Positions 8,993-17,589 of a DNA stretch of 39,222 bases are shown piece after piece. The notes under the pieces were generated by a model. It saw only the letters and a list, made by a program, of their open reading frames with translations, did no database searches and was not told the origin of the DNA. Both the position numbers and the translations under genes were made by a program. The stretch's first letter is position 1, and every line of letters begins with the position of its first letter. The stretch is from JBHPGW01 sp042569785 (lineage in GTDB: Bacteria > Planctomycetota > Phycisphaerae > Sedimentisphaerales > Anaerobacaceae): the NCBI GenBank assembly GCA_042569785.1, contig JBHPGW010000023.1:1-39222 (forward strand), given 5' to 3'.

Positions 8993-9607
8993 ATGACAAC
9001 GAAACTGGATAGGCTGCTTGCATCTATTGATCCCGACAAAACACTTGAGGAAACTTTCAACAGAGCTGATGAGGCAATTAATACGTTTGATCTTAAGTCA
9101 GTTCAGATTGACAAATGGACTGATTTCAAAGATTGCATGGTAAGGTTTCTCCAGTATCTGGACTTTCGTATATTGCGATTATCCGAACCATTAGAGATTT
9201 CGGAAAGTTTTTTTTGGCCTCGATGTGCACATATGCTAATTGATGTATATGGTATAAATGGCGAACATGTAGCCTTTAATATGGCCAAGACGGGCATTGA
9301 TGGTGGGCTTTATGCAGTGCTGAAAGCTGGGGCAATGCGATTGGCCGAAGATTATGCGAAAAATGAGATTTCTGCTTTGATAGGTCTTTACTTGCAAAAT
9401 CTTACAGTTGAGGAACAAATAGCGGCCCCGATGGAATATGTCGCTAAATATAACCACCTGCTTCCACCCGAAATCGCCGAAGGTAATGCTCCCCTTGTTC
9501 ACGTGAACTTCACAAAGTTTTTAGAAAAGCATCCATATATAATCCAACATATGCGTCTCATCGGTCGCCAATCGGATTGCCCAGGGAATCCAAAGAATAA
9601 TTCCTGA
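8993..9607 (+). CDS. Divergent member of the shared GG-motif domain family
   Basis: A 204-residue protein with weaker but colinear similarity to the preceding two. A WTDFKDCMVRFLQYLDFRI segment stands where the others have FHEFSDVISDYY. It is followed by GIDGGLYAVLKAGAMRLAED (GG at 104-105) and NHLLPPEI, matching PFLPEKI in the Lon-like protein and PILPPLI in the gene at 12135. No catalytic residues are apparent. The gene begins 11 bp after the previous stop with only a weak GAAAGAA site, implying translational coupling. The relationship rests on motif order and needs a profile search. Confidence 0.6.
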   Translation: MTTKLDRLLASIDPDKTLEETFNRADEAINTFDLKSVQIDKWTDFKDCMVRFLQYLDFRILRLSEPLEISESFFWPRCAHMLIDVYGINGEHVAFNMAKTGIDGGLYAVLKAGAMRLAEDYAKNEISALIGLYLQNLTVEEQIAAPMEYVAKYNHLLPPEIAEGNAPLVHVNFTKFLEKHPYIIQHMRLIGRQSDCPGNPKNNS

Positions 9608-9670
9608 AACAGACCATTCATGCCAACCGCTATAGGTATGAAACAGGAAATTTCAGGAAAGATATATAAA

Positions 9671-12148
9671 ATGAGAACACTAGAACAAGCACTTGTCGCA
9701 CAGGCTGGCCCCTATATGGTGGGGGCAAGAGCCAAAGCCATTATGGCTTGCGAGGTTAGTAAGGGCTGTGAGGCATTAATTTTACCACAGCCTGTAGCAT
9801 TGGAACCGACTTTCTGCCCAATCGATGTTCCCAGAGATATTGAGATCGTCCCCAAGTTGCCGGAGATTGTATATGAGAGTGTACCTGCTCTTGAAGAACT
9901 GGTCAGATTACAAGTGTGGATATCGCCAGAACAGGAATTCAACTGGGATCGCTGTGAAATGTTTTTGAAGCAGCTTCGTACTGTTTCACACAGGGTGGGT
10001 TTGGAAATAGCTGGTAATCAGAAAGGAATCTTCATTAATTTGCTTTGTCATCGTCAGGATATTCCCGTAGTCACCACTTCATTTGACGGAAAAATAGAAA
10101 AGTGTAAACTTTCTTTATTACAAAATGGCCTTTTATCTGATGTTGACCTCCCCTGGGCAGATATAAAATTTCGTGACTACTCTTCTTCACCGCCGTACTT
10201 TCATCTTCTGACCCAACCAGAAGAATTACACGATTCGTCGTATGAGAGCCTTGTCAGTGGATTAGCGAAAATCCCTTCCTCATCTTTAGGAATTTGCCAG
10301 GTATTATTTCAACCGGTCTCACCTGACCATAAATGGCATGACAATGTTAAAATAATGACGGATTTTGAATATACCGCCAAACTGTTGAGCAATGTAGATT
10401 TCGTTCAAAGATACGGCCAACAGGTTCCATCAGGCAATCTGATTAACATGGCAGGTCATGTGGAAACCAAGGCTCATAATGATAAGCCGTTCTTTTCCAC
10501 AGCACTCCGTATCGGGGTATTGGGTGGGGACGACAGCGAACCTCACCTTCGGTCATTAGCGGTTTTCAGTAATCTTTTTCAACATGGAGGAAGGTCGCTC
10601 AGATATATTACAGAAGCTGATTATGTAAAAATTTTATCTCCAAGTCAAATCCACCAGATGTTTCTGTTAGGACTGACATATCGACCGGGATTTCTGCTGA
10701 ACTCTTGCGAACTTGCCAGCCTTGTCCATGTCCCACCTTTAAGTATATTTGACCAGTCTGACATTGAATTCGATAAGCTGGAGCCATTAGCGTCACTCAA
10801 TTACAAATTATCTGAAGGTACACCGATAGGAACATGCAATATCGCAGGGCGAAAACATACTGTGTGCATACCAGATGATATTCGATTATGCCATACCCAT
10901 TTGATCGGTAAACCTCGTCAAGGCAAGTCGACTTTGGAAGAGCATATGATTATGGATGACATTAAAAAAGGTCATGGCGTTGCTGTTCTTGATCCACACG
11001 GTGACATGGTGGACCGTATATTAAGTCTTCTGCCAGAAGAGGCGATTCCTCGTGTTGTATACTTTGAGCCAGGGAATTTTGACTGGGTGCCCTTGTGGAA
11101 CCCTTTGGAAAGAATTCCCGGCCAGGATATAGGCCGGATGGCTGACGATCTGATCGGTGTACTGAAAAGTGTTGTTGAAGGCTGGGGGGATAGAATGGAA
11201 AATATTCTTCGCCATAGCTTTTTTGGGCTTTTGCATCTTTCCGGTGGTTCCTTTCTGGATGTTTGCGATGTTCTAAGATATGGCTCTAAGGAGAGCGAAG
11301 AAATCTCCAAGCTTGTTCTAAAAGTTATCCAGAACGAGTTAGCACGTCAATACTGGAAGTACGATCTTAAGAAGTATAAAGCTGACGAGTTTGGCCCGCC
11401 GAGAAACAAACTCAGCAAATTACTTGTCTCCGGCACGATTTCCTTGATGCTGTCACAACCACACAGTGCCTTCAACTTTCGTCGAATAATGGATGACGGC
11501 ATGATATTCCTGGCCAATCTTTCTTCGAATATTGGTACGGAAGTCAAAAAAATTCTTGGCGGTTTCATGGTCGCCATTATACATATGACCGCACTAGGCC
11601 GCAGTGAGATAGCGAGAGAGAGACGTAGGCCTTTTCATATGTATCTTGATGAGGGCTATTTATTTGTAACCGATTCCATCGAAGATATTATTACAAATAC
11701 TCCCAAATATGGCGTTAGTTTAACTATTGCACATCACTACATGCGTCAGTTTAAAACTCCCCAAAAAATGGATGCCCTTGGCAGCGTCGGGACAAAGATC
11801 GTTTTCAATGTCGATGCCAGAGATGGCAAATATCTATGTAAAGATTTTCAAAAAAAGGTCAGGGTGGAAGATTTTCTTGAACTTGGTGTTGGAGATGCAA
11901 TCGTGTGTTGCGGGACTGAAATCACAAAAATCAAAACTTTAAAGCCATTAGAGGTACCGGAAAAAAACTTTAGAGAGCAGATAATTGCACATTCCAGGGC
12001 CAAATACTGCAAGCCTGCAGTTGAGGTTCGTGAAATCATCAAGCATCGTCACAAAAGAAGCGACCAGGAATTTTCTCCGCTGGCCTCTCAACTTGATGAA
12101 ACGAAGGAAGGCAAAACATTCAAAAAGAGAAATTATGGCAGATTGTGA
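9671..12148 (+). CDS. VirD4/TraG-like (HerA-FtsK superfamily) ATPase
   Basis: An 825-residue P-loop ATPase of the type found in conjugative coupling proteins. The N-terminal ~390 residues are an unrecognised domain rich in beta prediction. The motor has Walker A GKPRQGKST (K419), then GHGVAVLDPHGDMVD, and a Walker B HMYLDEGYLF (D660-E661), followed by SLTIAHHYMRQF and the sensor-like GTKIVFNVDARDGK. No transmembrane helix is evident, unlike classical VirD4, so it probably acts in the cytoplasm on DNA or as a protein pump. ATG 9671 has AGGAAAG nine bases upstream; ATG 9620 and 9638 are in frame but lack such a site. It overlaps the next gene by 14 bp. A truncated relative lies at 13880. Confidence 0.8.
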   Translation: MRTLEQALVAQAGPYMVGARAKAIMACEVSKGCEALILPQPVALEPTFCPIDVPRDIEIVPKLPEIVYESVPALEELVRLQVWISPEQEFNWDRCEMFLKQLRTVSHRVGLEIAGNQKGIFINLLCHRQDIPVVTTSFDGKIEKCKLSLLQNGLLSDVDLPWADIKFRDYSSSPPYFHLLTQPEELHDSSYESLVSGLAKIPSSSLGICQVLFQPVSPDHKWHDNVKIMTDFEYTAKLLSNVDFVQRYGQQVPSGNLINMAGHVETKAHNDKPFFSTALRIGVLGGDDSEPHLRSLAVFSNLFQHGGRSLRYITEADYVKILSPSQIHQMFLLGLTYRPGFLLNSCELASLVHVPPLSIFDQSDIEFDKLEPLASLNYKLSEGTPIGTCNIAGRKHTVCIPDDIRLCHTHLIGKPRQGKSTLEEHMIMDDIKKGHGVAVLDPHGDMVDRILSLLPEEAIPRVVYFEPGNFDWVPLWNPLERIPGQDIGRMADDLIGVLKSVVEGWGDRMENILRHSFFGLLHLSGGSFLDVCDVLRYGSKESEEISKLVLKVIQNELARQYWKYDLKKYKADEFGPPRNKLSKLLVSGTISLMLSQPHSAFNFRRIMDDGMIFLANLSSNIGTEVKKILGGFMVAIIHMTALGRSEIARERRRPFHMYLDEGYLFVTDSIEDIITNTPKYGVSLTIAHHYMRQFKTPQKMDALGSVGTKIVFNVDARDGKYLCKDFQKKVRVEDFLELGVGDAIVCCGTEITKIKTLKPLEVPEKNFREQIIAHSRAKYCKPAVEVREIIKHRHKRSDQEFSPLASQLDETKEGKTFKKRNYGRL

Positions 12149-12755
12149 GATCAAGAAAATTGCTCATGAAAAAATTACAGCTATCACAGCCGGATTGGAT
12201 GAGGTTTTAATCAAAAAAAGGATCGATGGGCCAATCGATGCTGCTGTCAAAAATTTCAGGTATTACGTAAAGCCTTCCCTCGATTATAAGCAAATCCACA
12301 GGATTTTTTCAGACTTCCTGCGGCATATATATAAAAATGGATTGCAAACGGATTGGGCTATTCCCGATCCACTTGCCAAGGCTATAATACTTCTCGAAAA
12401 CTACTATCAGGGCACACATGCCATTGGTTATCCAGCTGCTATGCTCGATGCCGGAAACACGGAATATGGTGGAATTGATATTGTTCTCTATCAGTTAGCA
12501 GAAATAATTAAGACTATCGAACGGCAAAAGTATTTCAGGGGGGTATTCGCCAGGCATATAAATCCGTGTGATTGGCATCTAAATCGTGAAATTGCCGGAA
12601 TTCTCCTTGAACAATACAGGCCGATTCTGCCGCCACTGATACGTAAATGTGTTGCCGCACAGATTGTAGACCTGATACCGGACCTAATTAACAAATATCT
12701 CAGTAGCTATTCTACATTACGGCAAAATGTCAATTCTTCTCAAGGAAGAAGCTAA
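12135..12755 (+). CDS. Fourth GG-motif family member, end of left operon
   Basis: A 206-residue helical protein. The real start is ATG 12135, inside the end of the ATPase gene (14 bp overlap), with AAAGAGA just upstream. YKQIHRIFSDFLRHIY, then EYGGIDIVLYQLAEIIKTIE (GG at 112-113), KYFRGVFARHINPCDW and PILPPLIRK follow in the same order as the Lon-like C-terminal domain and the genes at 8400 and 8993. KYFRGVFARHINPCDW resembles RYIRDVFDRHVTPNSW of the 8400 product especially closely. No catalytic motif. It is the last gene before the structured gap at 12756-12864. Confidence 0.65.
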   Translation: MADCEIKKIAHEKITAITAGLDEVLIKKRIDGPIDAAVKNFRYYVKPSLDYKQIHRIFSDFLRHIYKNGLQTDWAIPDPLAKAIILLENYYQGTHAIGYPAAMLDAGNTEYGGIDIVLYQLAEIIKTIERQKYFRGVFARHINPCDWHLNREIAGILLEQYRPILPPLIRKCVAAQIVDLIPDLINKYLSSYSTLRQNVNSSQGRS

Positions 12756-12767
12756 CTTCTGAAACTA

Positions 12768-12839
12768 ACCTTTTCCCTCAACCGCTTTAGTTATGGAAGC
12801 GAAGAAAAACGACTTGCTTCCGTAACAACAGGAAAAGGT
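12768..12839. repeat. Nested inverted repeat in the intergenic gap
   Basis: The outer arms ACCTTTTCC (12768-12776) and GGAAAAGGT (12831-12839) are perfectly complementary. Inside them GGAAGC (12795-12800) pairs with GCTTCC (12816-12821), extendable by a G-U wobble. There is no T-run after the outer arm, so it is not a standard intrinsic terminator. It separates the left operon from the primase gene and could be a structured RNA, a recombination site or a regulatory hairpin. Confidence 0.5.
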
Positions 12840-12864
12840 GTTTGTAAATCGGAGTTGGTGAATT

Positions 12865-13869
12865 ATGACGAAGCGGACTACGGCAGAAAAAATGAAGATT
12901 TTCCGCAGTTTTTTTACCGGTCTGGAAAACGTGTATGGAACCTATGACACAAAAACAGGCAAAGTCCGTCAGGCGAAAGAACCTGTAACTGATGAGGTTC
13001 TATTGGCCCATCTCATGGGAAAACAATCCTATGGTGTTTACCTGTTAACAGGAGATAAAACCAATGCTCTTGCGGTTGATTTTGATGACGATGAATTGTG
13101 CTTGCCTATTGCTTTCCAGGCCGGTGCCAGACGGTACGGCATGTCAGCTTATATCGAGCGAAGCAAAGCGAAAGGATATCACGTATGGATATTTTTTGAA
13201 AAGCCGGTTTCAGCCCGTAAAGCACGTCTTGTAGCTCGAAAGATTCTTGCGGATATGGAAAAACTCGAAATAGAGATTTTCCCTAAACAGGATTCGTTGG
13301 ATAGTGAAGTTTCATACGGCAATTTTATTAATGCCCCACTTTTCGGAGCACTTGTGCCCCAAGGACGAACAGTTTTTGTAGACCCTGCAGAGCAGACCAA
13401 ACAATATTCAGACCAGTGGGAATTGTTAGAGAGAATACAGCGGGTTCCGGAGGTGAGACTGGATGCCGTTATTTCAAGTTGTAAGCTGACAGAACAAAAA
13501 CAAATTAATGAAAAACAAATTCCTGAAAAGCATACTGAAACAAAAAATGAGGTCTCTTCTTTTGGGTTGCCTCCATGTGCACGAAAAATGCTGGATGAGG
13601 GTGTAAGTTCCAATCAACGCGTTGCTTGCTTTCGTCTGGCAATTCATTTAAAGCGCAGCGGTATTCCTTATGACCTTGCCCTGGTAACACTGAAGGCCTG
13701 GGCATTGAAGAATTATCCAACAAATGGCAAACGCATAATTACCGAATCTGAAATAGAAACTCAGTCCAAATATGCTTACACCCGCTCTTATCGCGGCTTT
13801 GGATGCGAAGACCCGGCCATCGCTGCTTACTGCGACAGTAACTGCCATGTATATTCACATATAAAATAG
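12865..13869 (+). CDS. TOTE-like archaeo-eukaryotic primase with C-terminal cysteine cluster
   Basis: A 334-residue primase/polymerase-like protein. LAVDFDDDE (D72, D74) is the metal-binding acidic motif of the AEP superfamily. KAKGYHVWIFFE carries the His (H106) of the second motif, and APLFGALVPQGRTVFVDP matches the third region as seen in TOTE conflict-system primases. The C-terminal ~100 residues have a Cys in LPPCARKML and three more in FGCEDP and AAYCDSNCHVY. That layout resembles PriL-type iron-sulphur or PriCT domains. ATG 12865 follows CGGAG. Primer synthesis on DNA is expected; a defence role is only suggested by the TOTE resemblance and neighbouring genes. Confidence 0.75.
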   Translation: MTKRTTAEKMKIFRSFFTGLENVYGTYDTKTGKVRQAKEPVTDEVLLAHLMGKQSYGVYLLTGDKTNALAVDFDDDELCLPIAFQAGARRYGMSAYIERSKAKGYHVWIFFEKPVSARKARLVARKILADMEKLEIEIFPKQDSLDSEVSYGNFINAPLFGALVPQGRTVFVDPAEQTKQYSDQWELLERIQRVPEVRLDAVISSCKLTEQKQINEKQIPEKHTETKNEVSSFGLPPCARKMLDEGVSSNQRVACFRLAIHLKRSGIPYDLALVTLKAWALKNYPTNGKRIITESEIETQSKYAYTRSYRGFGCEDPAIAAYCDSNCHVYSHIK

Positions 13870-13879
13870 GATTTTTATT

Positions 13880-14161
13880 ATGGCGCCGATAATAACTGAA
13901 CAGAAAATAAAGTCTTACAAGAGTCTTATTGGCATAAGAAATGTTGCTGGCCAGGAACAGATTGTATGTTTACCCGATGAACTTCGCATTCGCCATGTCC
14001 ATGTGGTCGGTAGACCTCGTATGGGCACGACAACGCTGCTAATGCACATGATCGGCAATGACATTAAAAACGGTCACGGCGTTGCCATTATTGACCCGCG
14101 TGGTGATTTGGTAGACCGTAACCGAACAGAAGATAATATTTCTAAAAAAACGAAAGGATAA
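13880..14161 (+). pseudogene. Truncated VirD4-like ATPase fragment with altered Walker A
   Basis: A 93-residue reading frame matching about 60 residues around the Walker A of the ATPase at 9671: RNVAGQEQIVCLPDELRIRH against CNIAGRKHTVCIPDDIRLCH, then NDIKNGHGVAIIDPRGDLVDR against DDIKKGHGVAVLDPHGDMVD. In the P-loop the lysine is replaced: GRPRMGTTT instead of GKPRQGKST. Similarity stops after VDR and a short unrelated tail leads to the stop, five bases before nrdD. It retains an ATG with a TAGGAT site, so it may be translated, but it cannot be an ATPase. Most likely it is a remnant left where the nucleotide block joined; a small regulatory decoy is the alternative. Confidence 0.65.
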
Positions 14162-14166
14162 AATAG

Positions 14167-16317
14167 TTGCCAATGGAAACTTTTAAGAAAAATTCTCAAC
14201 CAGTTACTGATGGAACCAACGGTGTGCGATTTACTCAAATCCGCAAGCGTGACGGAAGGCTGGTTCTATTTGATGCTAAGAAAATAGAGAGGGCCATACT
14301 TAAGGCAGGTCGTGCCACCGGTGAATTTGATGAGGCAATCGCCCAAAAAATGGCCATTCGCATACTAAGCCTGGCACAGATGACATTGTCAAAAGAAATA
14401 CCCACAGTAGAAGAGATACAAGATTTGGTGGAAGAGATACTGCAGAGTTCATTATTCAAAAAAACAGCCAAGGCATACATTCTATACCGGGATCAGCATA
14501 CCCGAAACAGGGAGATGATACAAAAGGCCAGTGTTGGCTTAATGGATAATTATTTGAATCGCCGAGACTGGGAAGTACAGGAAAACAGCAATATGGACTA
14601 CTCGCTGCAAGGGCTTAACAACTATGTCTCCAGCAATGTCAGCAAGATTTATTGGCTTAATAAAATTTACACTCCCCAAATCCGCGAAGCACACAATTCC
14701 GGAGCATTACACATACATGACCTCAGCACCCTTTCACCTTATTGTGTTGGATGGTACTTGCAAGGCCTACTCCGCTGTGGATTCAGGGGTGCTTCCGGTA
14801 AGGTTGAAAGCGGGCCCGCCAAACATTTCCGGGTAGTATTGGGACAGGTAGCTAATTACTTCTATACATTGCAGGGTGAAGCAGCAGGTGCACAGGCTTT
14901 TTCAAATTTTGACACGCTTCTCGCTCCATTTATCCGACATGATGGTCTTGACTACACGGAAGTCAAACAGTCATTGCAGGAATTTATTTTCAACATCAAC
15001 GTGCCTACCAGAGTTGGTTTTCAGACACCTTTTACTAACGTTACGCTCGATTTGCAGCCTCCGAGCATACTGGCCAACGAACCGGTGATTATAGGCGGCA
15101 AACTACAAAAAGAAACTTATTCTGAATTCCAGCACGAAATGAATCTCTTTAATAAAGCATTTCTTGAGATTATGGCTGAAGGCGATGCAAAAGGTCGGCC
15201 CTTTACATTTCCAATTCCCACATGCAATATCACGCATGATTTCGATTGGGACAACCCGGAGCTAAAACCTTTATGGAAAGTTACCGCAAAGTATGGTATC
15301 TTTTATTTCGCAAACTTCGTCAACTCCGACATGTCACCAGATGATGCACGCTCAATGTGCTGCCGACTTCGCCTTGACCTGCGAACCCTTGAAAAACGAG
15401 GTGGCGGCCTCTTTGGTGCCAATCCACTGACCGGTTCAATCGGGGTAGTAACTATTAATATGGCTCGCCTTGGTTATCTCGCTGTAAATGAGGATGATTA
15501 TCTTGAGCGATTAGGCCCATTGATGGAAGTAGCCAGAACAAGCCTTGAAACAAAACGAAAAGTGTTGGAAGGATTCACAGATAATAACCTTTACCCGTAC
15601 ACGAAATTTTACCTGCGTAATGTCAAGAAGCGGCACGGCAGCTACTGGCACAATCACTTCTCTACAATAGGCTTAATTGGAATGAACGAGGCCTGTATGA
15701 ATTTGCTCGGTGGTGATATAGGTGAACCTGAGGGGATCGCTTTCGCGGCAAAAGTTTTAGATTATATGTGTCAGCAGTTGCTACGGTTCCAGCAGGAAAC
15801 AGGTAATCTTTATAACCTGGAAGCGACACCAGCTGAAGGCACAACATATCGGCTGGCCAAAATAGACAAAGATCGCTATCCTGATATCATCTGTGCAAAT
15901 GAAGCCGCCGTTTCCAAAGGCAGCAAACCTTTCTACACCAACTCTACACACCTGCCTGTCAATTATACCGATGACATTTTCCAGGTTCTCGATCTCCAGG
16001 ACAGCCTGCAATCACAATATACAGGAGGAACCGTATTGCATGTGTTTCTTGGTGAAGCGGTTGCTGACCCACAAGCGGTGAGGGCATTTATACGCAAAGT
16101 CTGTGAAAACTACCATCTACCGTATTTTACTATCACACCAACATTTTCTGTGTGCCCTGAGCATGGTTACATTACAGGCAAGCATGATAAATGTTCCAGT
16201 TGTGGTACTGAAACGGAAGTTTATTCCCGTGTGGTTGGTTATTTAAGACCGGTCAAACAATGGAATGAAGGTAAACAGGCAGAGTTTAATCTGCGAAGCA
16301 AGTACAGAATAGGATAA
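14167..16317 (+). CDS. nrdD: Anaerobic (class III) ribonucleoside-triphosphate reductase
   Basis: Oxygen-sensitive glycyl-radical enzyme making dNTPs from NTPs, usually with formate as reductant. Seen: N-terminal ATP-cone (IRKRDGRLVLFDAKKIERAI), core segments HIHDLSTLSPYCVGWYLQG and FTFPIPTCNIT bearing candidate active-site cysteines, GGGLFGANPLTGSIGVVTIN, the C-terminal zinc site CPEHGYITGKHDKCSSCG, and the glycyl radical loop RVVGYLRP with the radical Gly about residue 691. Length (716) is normal. TTG 14167 is eight bases after AAAGGA (14153-14158); ATG 14173 lies 14 bases away and is the alternative. It is followed by its activase and a dCTP deaminase, forming a dNTP-supply cassette. Confidence 0.95.
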   Translation: MPMETFKKNSQPVTDGTNGVRFTQIRKRDGRLVLFDAKKIERAILKAGRATGEFDEAIAQKMAIRILSLAQMTLSKEIPTVEEIQDLVEEILQSSLFKKTAKAYILYRDQHTRNREMIQKASVGLMDNYLNRRDWEVQENSNMDYSLQGLNNYVSSNVSKIYWLNKIYTPQIREAHNSGALHIHDLSTLSPYCVGWYLQGLLRCGFRGASGKVESGPAKHFRVVLGQVANYFYTLQGEAAGAQAFSNFDTLLAPFIRHDGLDYTEVKQSLQEFIFNINVPTRVGFQTPFTNVTLDLQPPSILANEPVIIGGKLQKETYSEFQHEMNLFNKAFLEIMAEGDAKGRPFTFPIPTCNITHDFDWDNPELKPLWKVTAKYGIFYFANFVNSDMSPDDARSMCCRLRLDLRTLEKRGGGLFGANPLTGSIGVVTINMARLGYLAVNEDDYLERLGPLMEVARTSLETKRKVLEGFTDNNLYPYTKFYLRNVKKRHGSYWHNHFSTIGLIGMNEACMNLLGGDIGEPEGIAFAAKVLDYMCQQLLRFQQETGNLYNLEATPAEGTTYRLAKIDKDRYPDIICANEAAVSKGSKPFYTNSTHLPVNYTDDIFQVLDLQDSLQSQYTGGTVLHVFLGEAVADPQAVRAFIRKVCENYHLPYFTITPTFSVCPEHGYITGKHDKCSSCGTETEVYSRVVGYLRPVKQWNEGKQAEFNLRSKYRIG

Positions 16318-16319
16318 TC

Positions 16320-16982
16320 ATGAAAATTGGCGGTTTGAATACATTTAGTTTAAGCGATTTTCCAGGCAAAGTTGCTGTTGTGGTTTTTACACAAGGATGT
16401 AACTTTCGCTGTCCGTACTGCCACAACGCCTCTTTGATCCCATACCATTACCATGTTCCAGATGAGTTACTGATACCAGAGGAGCATTTCTTCGAATTTC
16501 TTGAATATCGTAGCAATCGGTTAGATGCCGTAGTGGTCAGCGGCGGTGAACCAACGATTCACCGAGACCTGCCTGCATTTCTGCGTCGAATTAAAGATAT
16601 GGGTTTTGCAGTTAAGCTGGATACCAATGGTAGCAAACCGGAAGTCTTGAAAGAGATATTGGAAAACAACCTCGTAGACTTCATAGCGATGGATATAAAA
16701 GTACCGCTTGATAACTATAAAAAGCTAACCGGCTGGATTATCGCACCGAAGGACAAAGACAAGATTAAAAAGAGCATAGCATTAATTTCAGTAAGTGGCG
16801 TTGACCACGAATTTCGTACAACTGTGGTGGAAGCATTATTGACACCGGAGGATATGCAGGAAATACGAAAACTTGTTCCAGCTGGGTCGACATATCTCCT
16901 GCAGAAATTTTGCCCGGAACATGCCTTTGATCCGGAACTGCGAAAACACACAAACATGTATTTAGGAGACCCGTTGTTATGA
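16320..16982 (+). CDS. nrdG: Anaerobic ribonucleotide reductase activating protein (radical SAM)
   Basis: A 220-residue radical-SAM activase that generates the glycyl radical on NrdD. The 4Fe-4S motif CNFRCPYC (C27, C31, C34) follows the GGLNTFSLSDFPGK start typical of this family. VVVSGGEPT is the SAM-binding GGE motif, and DFIAMDIKVPLDNY is the later conserved strand. It begins two bases after nrdD ends and overlaps the deaminase start by an ATGA junction, so the three are co-translated. Related pyruvate formate-lyase activases are an alternative family, but the pairing with nrdD settles it. Confidence 0.93.
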   Translation: MKIGGLNTFSLSDFPGKVAVVVFTQGCNFRCPYCHNASLIPYHYHVPDELLIPEEHFFEFLEYRSNRLDAVVVSGGEPTIHRDLPAFLRRIKDMGFAVKLDTNGSKPEVLKEILENNLVDFIAMDIKVPLDNYKKLTGWIIAPKDKDKIKKSIALISVSGVDHEFRTTVVEALLTPEDMQEIRKLVPAGSTYLLQKFCPEHAFDPELRKHTNMYLGDPLL

Positions 16983-17545
16983 GTATCCGCCCCGATACAT
17001 GGATTGCAAAGATGGCCAAGAAACACCGTATGATTGAGCCCTTTGTAGAAAACCAGGTTCGCAGCATAGATGGCCGACCGGTTATTTCGTATGGGATTTC
17101 ATCCTTTGGTTACGATATACGGGTATCCAACCAGTTTCGTATTTTTACGAATGTTTATGGCACGGTTATCGACCCGAAAAATTTTGACCCTAAAGGACTC
17201 GTAGAGGTTAATGGCGATGTTTGCATAATACCGCCAAACAGTTTTGCCCTGGCTTTAAGCATTGAGTGGTTCCGCATCCCTGAGAATGTAATGACGATTT
17301 GTGTCGGCAAGTCTACTTATGCTCGCTGTGGGATTATTGTAAATGTCACCCCATTTGAGCCAGGCTGGGAAGGAAGGGCTGTACTGGAAATCTCAAATAC
17401 CACGCCGCTGCCGGCAAAAGTTTACGCTAACGAAGGTCTGGCCCAGGTATTGTTTTTTAAAAGCGATACACCTTGTAAAATTTCCTACGCTGACCGTAAG
17501 GGCAAATACCAGAACCAGAATAACATAACTCTTCCTAAAACTTGA
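16979..17545 (+). CDS. dcd: dCTP deaminase
   Basis: A 188-residue member of the dUTPase/dCTP deaminase trimer family, converting dCTP to dUTP for dTTP synthesis. Conserved blocks are ISSFGYDIR, the phosphate-binding GKSTYARCGI, and VTPFEPGWEGRAVLEISN, whose Glu is the family's catalytic residue. A C-terminal GKYQNQNN tail probably closes over the site. It is linked to nrdG by an ATGA overlap. Some dCTP deaminases defend against phage by dCTP depletion, but the operon with nrdDG favours a biosynthetic role. Whether it also hydrolyses dUTP cannot be read from the sequence with confidence. Confidence 0.92.
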   Translation: MSIRPDTWIAKMAKKHRMIEPFVENQVRSIDGRPVISYGISSFGYDIRVSNQFRIFTNVYGTVIDPKNFDPKGLVEVNGDVCIIPPNSFALALSIEWFRIPENVMTICVGKSTYARCGIIVNVTPFEPGWEGRAVLEISNTTPLPAKVYANEGLAQVLFFKSDTPCKISYADRKGKYQNQNNITLPKT

Positions 17546-17589
17546 AAAACAAAATTGAAATAGCAAAAAATTACGAAAGGAAAAATATC

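Noticed and set aside
11985..12134. Longer start for the gene at 12135
   Set aside because: The extra 50 codons lie inside the ATPase gene without a ribosome binding site, and the family similarity begins later.
16979..17545. dCTP deaminase as a phage-defence enzyme
   Set aside because: It is translationally coupled to nrdDG, which fits nucleotide supply. Nothing in the sequence indicates the defence type.
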